Below are positions 58,886-64,000 of a stretch of DNA of 64,000 nt, piece after piece (positions within the stretch are counted from its first letter, which is position 1; each line of letters begins with the position of its first letter). This DNA is from Flavimobilis sp052324925 (GTDB lineage: Bacteria; Actinomycetota; Actinomycetes; Actinomycetales; Cellulomonadaceae), in assembly GCA_052324925.1 (NCBI GenBank), contig JBQPRE010000001.1; one strand, written 5' to 3'. The notes below the pieces were generated by a model. The model was not told the origin of the DNA and made no database searches. It saw only the letters and a program-made list of their open reading frames with translations. A program made the translations under genes and the position numbers.

Positions 58886-60781
58886 GTGCGCCCCTCACCG
58901 GTGTCCCCGTCGGGGACGGACGCGCAACGCCTCGCTGGCTTCGACGGCTTGCGCGCGATCGCCGTCACGGCCGTCCTCGTCTATCACCTGTGGCCCGGCA
59001 CCCTGCCGGGCGGATTCCTCGGCGTCGACGTGTTCTTCGTCGTCTCCGGCTTCCTCATCACGACCTTGCTGCTGCGCGAGGTCGCCCGCACGGGTCGCGT
59101 CGACCTGCCGCGGTTCTGGCTGCGTCGTGCGCGGCGTCTGCTGCCCGCGCTCGGCCTCGTCGTCTCGACGAGCATCGTCGCCGCAGCGCTCGTCGATCGC
59201 GACCTCCTCGTCGGCGTGCGTCGCCAGGTGCTCGGCGCCGCCACCTTCTCGACCAACTGGCTCGAGATCGCAAGCGGGTCCAGCTACTTCGACCGCACGG
59301 CGCCCATCCTGCTCCAACCGCTGTGGTCGCTCGCGATCGAGGAGCAGTTCTACGTGCTGTGGCCGCTCGTGCTCGTCGCGCTCCTCGCCTTCGTCCCAAC
59401 CTGGCGTGGCCGCGCGGTCACCATGGGTGCCCTCGCGATCGTCTCCGCCCTCGCCATGGCGGTCCTCGTCGATCTCGACGACCCGACGCGCGTCTACTAC
59501 GGAACCGACACCCACCTCACGGGTGTGGTCCTGGGTGTTGCGGCGGCCTTCGTGTGGCGCGCCGCGGACGGTCGCGCGCTCGTTCCCGCGTGGGCGCCGC
59601 CCACGGGCCTCGCCGTCGTCGTCGGGGGTATGGCGCTCCTGCACGACGATTCCGCGTGGACCTACCGCGGCGGGCTCGCCCTCGTCTCGGTCGCGGCGCT
59701 CGTCGCCGTGCTCGGCGCGACTCGCCCCGGGCCGTGGACCACCGCGCTCGACGCGGCGCCGTTGCGCATCGTCGGCGAGCGTTCCTACGGTCTCTACCTG
59801 TGGCACTGGCCAGTCCTGCTCATCGTCACGGCCGCGTGCGGAGCAACCCCCGGGACCCCGGTCTGGCAGGTGGCTGCGGTCATCACGCTCGTCGTCACGG
59901 TCGTGCTCGCTGAGCTCTCCTACCGGTACGTCGAGAGGCCCGTGCGCGAGCGTGGGTTCACGGGAGCATGGGACGCCGCGCGCGAGAGGCTCATCGGTGC
60001 GGGCGTCCGGCGTGCGCGGCTCGCGGTCGCCGTGCCCGCGCTGTGGACGTTCGGGCTCGTGATCGTCTTGGCTACGGCACCCACGACGTCGTCGGCGCAG
60101 CGCATGGTGGCCGACGGCCTCGAGGCACAGGAGCGCGCGGCCGCCGCGCAGCCGCCCGTGGACGGTCCGGCTCCCGCGACCCCGTCGCGCACGCCCCCAG
60201 CGCCGGCGACGCCCACCTCGCCGGCGACGCCCGACGCATCGACGAAGGCTCCCGGGGTGGGTGCGGCCACGGGGCCGGTCGACGGCCGCGTCGTCTCGGC
60301 CTTCGGCGACTCCGTGCTCTCAGGCGTCGTGCCCGGGGTTCTTGAGCAGGCCCCCGGCATCTCGATCGACGCGAAGCCGATCCGGCGGTGGACGGACGCG
60401 ACCGCGCTCGTGCAGGGGGCGCGTGCAGACGGGTCGCTGCGCGACGTCGTCGTCCTCGTCTTCGGGACCAACGCCGGACTGCACGACGAGGCCTCGAAGG
60501 ACGCGCTGCGAGCGACCCTCGCGGCGGTCGGGCCTGAGCGGCCGGTCGTCCTCGTGACGATCGTCGGCGTGAGCCGTTGGGTCAAGGAGTCCAACGACGC
60601 CCTCCGCGCGATCGCGGCGGAGCGACCCGGGACCCACATCGCTGACTGGCACGCCGTCGTCGCCACGACGCCGGGACTGCTCGGCGCGGACCGGACGCAC
60701 GCGAGCATCGCGGGCATGGCCGCGTTCGCCGAGCTGCTTGCGCGGACGCTCGGCACGGCTGGGGTCCCGGCCGCGCCCTGA
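58886..60781 (+). CDS. Acyltransferase-3 with C-terminal SGNH domain (OatA-like)
   Basis: A 631-residue protein. About ten transmembrane helices make an acyltransferase-3 domain (GFDGLRAIAVTAVLVYHLWPG, GFLGVDVFFVVSGFLIT, RRARRLLPAL, WSLAIEEQFYVLWPL). A long Ala/Pro/Thr-rich linker (about 415-465) leads to an extracellular SGNH domain with Ser476 in FGDSVLSG, the FGTNAGL block, and Asp602-x-x-His605. The layout is that of OatA and related O-acetyltransferases that acetylate peptidoglycan or surface polysaccharide. The GTG at 58886, 17 bp after the pcrA stop, was chosen; a GTG five codons later is possible. Confidence 0.88.
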   Translation: MRPSPVSPSGTDAQRLAGFDGLRAIAVTAVLVYHLWPGTLPGGFLGVDVFFVVSGFLITTLLLREVARTGRVDLPRFWLRRARRLLPALGLVVSTSIVAAALVDRDLLVGVRRQVLGAATFSTNWLEIASGSSYFDRTAPILLQPLWSLAIEEQFYVLWPLVLVALLAFVPTWRGRAVTMGALAIVSALAMAVLVDLDDPTRVYYGTDTHLTGVVLGVAAAFVWRAADGRALVPAWAPPTGLAVVVGGMALLHDDSAWTYRGGLALVSVAALVAVLGATRPGPWTTALDAAPLRIVGERSYGLYLWHWPVLLIVTAACGATPGTPVWQVAAVITLVVTVVLAELSYRYVERPVRERGFTGAWDAARERLIGAGVRRARLAVAVPALWTFGLVIVLATAPTTSSAQRMVADGLEAQERAAAAQPPVDGPAPATPSRTPPAPATPTSPATPDASTKAPGVGAATGPVDGRVVSAFGDSVLSGVVPGVLEQAPGISIDAKPIRRWTDATALVQGARADGSLRDVVVLVFGTNAGLHDEASKDALRATLAAVGPERPVVLVTIVGVSRWVKESNDALRAIAAERPGTHIADWHAVVATTPGLLGADRTHASIAGMAAFAELLARTLGTAGVPAAP

Positions 60782-60852
60782 CACGCGGGCGACGTGGCCC
60801 GGTGTGAGGTGCCCCATACAGGACTGAGGTCCCGTGCGAGGCCGTTGCGGAC

Positions 60853-60858
60853 TAGGCT
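60853..60858 (+). promoter_or_regulatory. -10 box TAGGCT of the sucCD operon
   Basis: TAGGCT lies 7 bases before the palindrome at 60866, so transcription should begin at its first base or next to it. No clear -35 box is visible. Confidence 0.45.
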
Positions 60859-60865
60859 GGGGTCG

Positions 60866-60885
60866 ATGTCTCGACGTCGAGACAT
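60866..60885. promoter_or_regulatory. Perfect 20-bp palindrome at the sucCD transcription start
   Basis: ATGTCTCGAC is followed directly by its exact reverse complement, with no spacer. It lies between the -10 box and the sucC Shine-Dalgarno. Either a dimeric repressor binds at +1, or the two halves fold into a 5'-terminal RNA hairpin. Confidence 0.65.
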
Positions 60886-60915
60886 TCATGCCGGTCGATG
60901 GAAGGACGAATCAGG

Positions 60916-62094
60916 GTGGACCTGTTCGAATACCAGGCGCGCGACATCTTCGAGAAGCACGGCGTCCCCGTGCTGGGTGGCGTCGTCGCCACGACTCCTC
61001 AAGAGGCCCGCAATGGCGCCGCAGAGCTGCTCGGACGCGGTGGGTCGCCCGTCGTCGTCGTCAAGGCCCAGGTGAAGACCGGTGGTCGTGGCAAGGCAGG
61101 CGGCGTCAAACTCGCCCGCTCCGCCGACGAGGCCTTCGAGCGTGCCGAGGAGATCCTCGGCCTCGACATCAAGGGTCATGTCGTCAAGACCGTCATGATC
61201 GCCGAGGGCGCCGCGATCGCCCAGGAGTTCTACTTCTCGCTTCTGCTCGACCGTGCCAACCGCTCCTACCTCGCCATGTGCTCGGTCGAAGGCGGCATGG
61301 AGATCGAGCAGCTTGCCGTCGAGCGTCCCGAGGCGCTCGCCAAGGTCGTCGTCGACCCGCGCGTCGGGATCGACGCCGCCAAGGCCGCCGAGATCGTCGC
61401 GGCCGCGAACTTCGACGCCGAGATCGGCGCGAAGGTCGCCCCCGTGCTCGTCAAGCTGTGGGGCGTCTACCAGGGTGAGGACGCGACGCTCGTCGAGGTC
61501 AACCCGCTCGTCCTCACCGAGGCCGGCGACATCGTTGCGCTCGACGGCAAGGTGACGCTCGACGAGAACGCAGACTTCCGCCACGCCGACCACGCCCTCC
61601 TCGAGGACGCGGACGCAGCCGACCCGCTCGAGGCCAAGGCCAAGGACGCAGGCCTCAACTACGTCAAGCTCGACGGCTCCGTCGGCATCATCGGCAACGG
61701 CGCAGGCCTCGTCATGAGCACGCTCGACGTCGTCGCCTACGCAGGTGAGAAGCACGGCGGCGTCAAGCCCGCCAACTTCCTCGACATCGGCGGCGGCGCG
61801 TCAGCCGAGGTCATGGCCGCCGGCCTCGACGTCATCCTCGGCGACGAGCAGGTCAAGAGCGTCTTCGTCAACGTCTTCGGCGGGATCACCGCGTGCGACG
61901 CCGTCGCCAACGGCATCGTCAAGGCTCTCGAGATCCTCGGCGACGCGGCCACCAAGCCGCTCGTCGTGCGCCTCGACGGCAACAACGTCATCGAGGGCCG
62001 CCGCATCCTCAGCGAGGCTGCGCACCCGCTCATCACGCTTGCCGACACGATGGACGGCGCGGCCGACAAGGCCGCCGAGCTGGCCAACGCCTGA
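60916..62094 (+). CDS. sucC: Succinyl-CoA synthetase, beta subunit
   Basis: SucC-SucD converts succinyl-CoA to succinate with formation of ATP or GTP in the TCA cycle. The 392-residue beta subunit starts MDLFEYQARDIFEKHGVPV, has the ATP-grasp segments VVKAQVKTGGRGKAGGVKLA and GAAIAQEFYFSLLLDR, and ends with the FVNVFGGITACDAVANGIV and RLDGNNVIEGRRIL blocks. The GTG at 60916 was chosen for the family N-terminus and has AAGGA 9 bases upstream; an in-frame ATG at 60898 would add six residues and destroy that site. sucD follows after 34 bp. Confidence 0.97.
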   Translation: MDLFEYQARDIFEKHGVPVLGGVVATTPQEARNGAAELLGRGGSPVVVVKAQVKTGGRGKAGGVKLARSADEAFERAEEILGLDIKGHVVKTVMIAEGAAIAQEFYFSLLLDRANRSYLAMCSVEGGMEIEQLAVERPEALAKVVVDPRVGIDAAKAAEIVAAANFDAEIGAKVAPVLVKLWGVYQGEDATLVEVNPLVLTEAGDIVALDGKVTLDENADFRHADHALLEDADAADPLEAKAKDAGLNYVKLDGSVGIIGNGAGLVMSTLDVVAYAGEKHGGVKPANFLDIGGGASAEVMAAGLDVILGDEQVKSVFVNVFGGITACDAVANGIVKALEILGDAATKPLVVRLDGNNVIEGRRILSEAAHPLITLADTMDGAADKAAELANA

Positions 62095-62128
62095 CCTGCC
62101 TCACCGATCACAGGAGAATCCACGAATC

Positions 62129-63019
62129 ATGGCGATCTTCATCACTGAGGCGTCCAAGGTCATCGTCCAGGGCATGACCGGCTCCGAGGGCCAGAAGCAC
62201 ACGACGCGCATGCTCGCGTCGGGCACCAACGTCGTCGGCGGCGTCAACCCGCGCAAGGCGGGCACGACCGTCGAGTTCCCCGTCGCTGACGGCACGGTCG
62301 AGGTCCCCGTCTACGGGACCGTCGCCGAGGCCATGGCGGCCACGGGTGCCGACGTCTCCGTCATCTTCGTCCCGCCGGCGCACACCAAGGGCGCCGTCAC
62401 CGAGGCGATCGACGCCGGCATGCCGCTGTCCGTCATCATCACCGAGGGCGTCCCGGTCGCTGACACGGCTGAGTTCTTCGCCCACGCACAGGCCAAGGGC
62501 GTCCGCCTCATCGGCCCCAACTGCCCCGGCCTCATCAGCCCCGGACAGTCCAACGTCGGCATCATCCCCGCCGACATCACGGGCCCCGGCACGATCGGCC
62601 TCGTCTCAAAGTCGGGCACGCTCACGTACCAGATGATGTACGAGCTGCGTGACTTCGGCTTCTCGACCGCGATCGGGATCGGCGGCGACCCGATCATCGG
62701 CACGACGCACATCGACGCCCTCGAGGCCTTCGAGAACGACCCCGAGACCACCGCGATCGTCATGATCGGTGAGATCGGTGGCGACGCGGAAGAGCGGGCT
62801 GCGGCCTACATCCAGGAGCACGTGACCAAGCCGGTCGTCGGTTACGTTGCGGGCTTCACCGCGCCCGAGGGCAAGACGATGGGCCACGCAGGGGCCATCG
62901 TGTCGGGGTCGTCGGGCACCGCGCAGGCGAAGAAGGAGGCCCTCGAGGCGGCCGGCGTGCGCGTCGGCAAGACGCCGTCCGAGACCGCCGCGATCATGCG
63001 CGAGATCCTCTCCGCCTGA
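62129..63019 (+). CDS. sucD: Succinyl-CoA synthetase, alpha subunit
   Basis: The alpha subunit binds CoA and carries the phosphohistidine. The 296-residue protein has VIVQGMTGSEGQKHT at the CoA site, RLIGPNCPGLISPG, GLVSKSGTLTYQ, and the active-site loop MGHAGAIVSG with His253. The ATG at 62129 follows a CAGGAGAA Shine-Dalgarno. It is second in the sucCD operon. The 18-bp hairpin that follows separates it from the DUF6350 gene. Confidence 0.97.
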   Translation: MAIFITEASKVIVQGMTGSEGQKHTTRMLASGTNVVGGVNPRKAGTTVEFPVADGTVEVPVYGTVAEAMAATGADVSVIFVPPAHTKGAVTEAIDAGMPLSVIITEGVPVADTAEFFAHAQAKGVRLIGPNCPGLISPGQSNVGIIPADITGPGTIGLVSKSGTLTYQMMYELRDFGFSTAIGIGGDPIIGTTHIDALEAFENDPETTAIVMIGEIGGDAEERAAAYIQEHVTKPVVGYVAGFTAPEGKTMGHAGAIVSGSSGTAQAKKEALEAAGVRVGKTPSETAAIMREILSA

Positions 63020-63030
63020 CGCCTCGCACG

Positions 63031-63071
63031 GACGACGCCCGCCCGGTCCTCGCGACCGCGCGGGCGTCGTC
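63031..63071 (+). terminator. 18-bp hairpin after sucD
   Basis: Arms 63031-63048 and 63054-63071 pair with one mismatch around a 5-nt loop, 11 bp after the sucD stop. Confidence 0.75.
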
Positions 63072-63156
63072 GTCTGCCGTGTGGCGTGAGCCGTTGCTCG
63101 CAGCCGGGAGCGTGTCGCCTCCTGCCGCGAGCCTCGGTGTGGGTGACGATGGAACG

Positions 63157-64000
63157 ATGAGCGCACCCACAGGAGCGCTCGCCGTCCTCGGACGCCGCCG
63201 CGGCCGCGTCATCGACGGCGGGCCCACGACGCACCGGACAGAACACTCCTCGTGGTTGACGGGGGTGCTCGCCTCCGCGCAGGCGTGCGTCCTCACGGTC
63301 CTGCTCATCACGCTTCCGGCCCTCACCGTGTTCGTGCTCTCGTCGGGCGATCCCTCGAACACGGACGTCTCATGGTTCGTCTCGGTTCGCGTGGGGCTGG
63401 GGCTGTGGCTGCTGGCCCACGGCGTCCCTGTCGCCGTCGGGGGCACGACGATCTCGATGGTGCCCCTCGGGCTGTCCCTGCTGTGCGGCTTCGTCCTGCA
63501 CGCATCCGCACGGCGCACGATGCGCCCGGACGCCGCGGCCTACGGCGCCGGTATCGCCGCCTATGCGGCCGCAACGGTTCTGCTCGTTCTTGTCGCTGGC
63601 CTCGCGGGTGGTCCGCAGCTCGTCATGGCCGCCGTCGGGGGCGCGCTCGTCGCTGCGCTCGGACTGGGGGCGGGGTACGTGACGCACCCCGACGGGCCGC
63701 GCCTCGCGAGAGCGCTCGAACCGGTCACCTCGCGTCTGCCGCTGTGGATGCGCCTCGGGATGCGCGCGGGCTTCATCGCGTCCGGCCTTGCCGTGTTCGT
63801 CGCGACCCTCCTTCTCGTCGTGTGGATCGTGGCGGGACGCGGACCGACGCTCGACATCGTCCACTCGCTCGACGTCGGGGGCTTCGACGCCGTCGTGCTC
63901 GCGGCTGCCCAGTCGATGTTCGCCGCCAACCTCGTCCTGTGGGCGCTCGCGTGGATGTCCGGCGCTGGCTTCTCGTTCGGAGCTGAGACTCTGTTCTCGC
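63157..64000 (+). CDS. DUF6350 family polytopic membrane protein, 3' truncated by window edge
   Basis: A reading frame of 281 codons, open to the end of the window, encodes at least six hydrophobic helices separated by short polar loops. LPALTVFVLSSGD, HGVPVAVGGTTISMVPLGLSLLCGF and a late WMSGAGFSFGAETLF segment match the actinobacterial DUF6350 family (sometimes called cell division protein PerM), whose function is unsettled. The ATG at 63157 lies 6 bases after GACGAT and has no Shine-Dalgarno. In related genomes the gene sits between sucD and purN-purH, so purine genes are expected just outside the window. Confidence 0.85.
   Translation, partial: MSAPTGALAVLGRRRGRVIDGGPTTHRTEHSSWLTGVLASAQACVLTVLLITLPALTVFVLSSGDPSNTDVSWFVSVRVGLGLWLLAHGVPVAVGGTTISMVPLGLSLLCGFVLHASARRTMRPDAAAYGAGIAAYAAATVLLVLVAGLAGGPQLVMAAVGGALVAALGLGAGYVTHPDGPRLARALEPVTSRLPLWMRLGMRAGFIASGLAVFVATLLLVVWIVAGRGPTLDIVHSLDVGGFDAVVLAAAQSMFAANLVLWALAWMSGAGFSFGAETLFS

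Noticed and set aside
60866..61075. Leaderless 69-codon frame starting inside the sucCD palindrome
   Set aside because: It overlaps sucC out of frame and looks like a shadow frame. The ATG may affect initiation but I do not call a gene.

Overview
The window is a gene-dense, high-GC stretch (about 70 % G+C judged by eye) of a chromosome from an actinobacterium, most likely a Micrococcales member of the Cellulomonas/Sanguibacter/Oerskovia type. The indications are core actinobacterial gene orders (truA, rplM-rpsI, glmM; glmS, nnr, alr, tsaE-tsaB-rimI; groES, whiB, guaB, guaB3; sucC-sucD-DUF6350), a WhiB-family iron-sulfur regulator, an F420-type oxidoreductase, GuaB3, DUF5709, DUF3817 and toastrack/PspC proteins, frequent GTG starts, and start codons sitting directly behind a -10 box. 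The genus is an inference. I see no insertion sequence, prophage, CRISPR array, rRNA or tRNA gene.

Layout. 1-8.5 kb: end of truA, a DUF5709 gene, an ABC-F ATPase, the tRNA hydroxylase trhO, the ribosomal pair rplM-rpsI, glmM-def, and a DedA membrane protein. 8.5-20 kb: coaA, glmS, an LLM-class oxidoreductase, then nnr, alr, tsaE, tsaB, rimI, a sulfurtransferase, a nitroreductase and tsaD; glmM and glmS start UDP-GlcNAc synthesis, alr supplies D-alanine, and the tsa genes make the t6A tRNA modification. 20-25.5 kb: a YbdK-type ligase with a THUMP-like methyltransferase, CIRCE-controlled groES, a GNAT gene, a WhiB3/WhiD-type regulator and a MerR regulator with a B12-binding-like domain. 25.6-37.3 kb: guaB, a RluA-type pseudouridine synthase, a methyltransferase, an SGNH hydrolase, an exonuclease, the glyoxylate shunt genes aceA-aceB, guaB3 and a succinate-semialdehyde-type dehydrogenase. 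37.4-43.5 kb: the minus-strand phosphoketolase set xfp, pta, ackA. 43.7-50.2 kb: a SURF1 protein, a heterodimeric ABC exporter, DUF3817 and guaA. 50.5-55.3 kb: envelope proteins, including a divergent PspC/toastrack and PspC-histidine kinase/response-regulator module. 55.4-64 kb: small membrane proteins, the helicase pcrA, an OatA-like acyltransferase, sucC-sucD and the start of a DUF6350 gene that runs off the window.

Most of this is housekeeping DNA. The most unusual signals are: (i) an ABC exporter whose two nucleotide-binding domains have decayed in exactly complementary ways, so the pair can build only one working ATP site; (ii) a repeated promoter-to-start arrangement (-10 box, about 6 bases, ATG/GTG) before some two dozen genes, which implies widespread leaderless mRNAs; (iii) a perfect 20-bp palindrome at the predicted start of the sucCD transcript; and (iv) a MerR/B12-fold regulator with an altered cobalamin motif. 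Many gene ends carry long, almost perfect GC hairpins without a U-tract.
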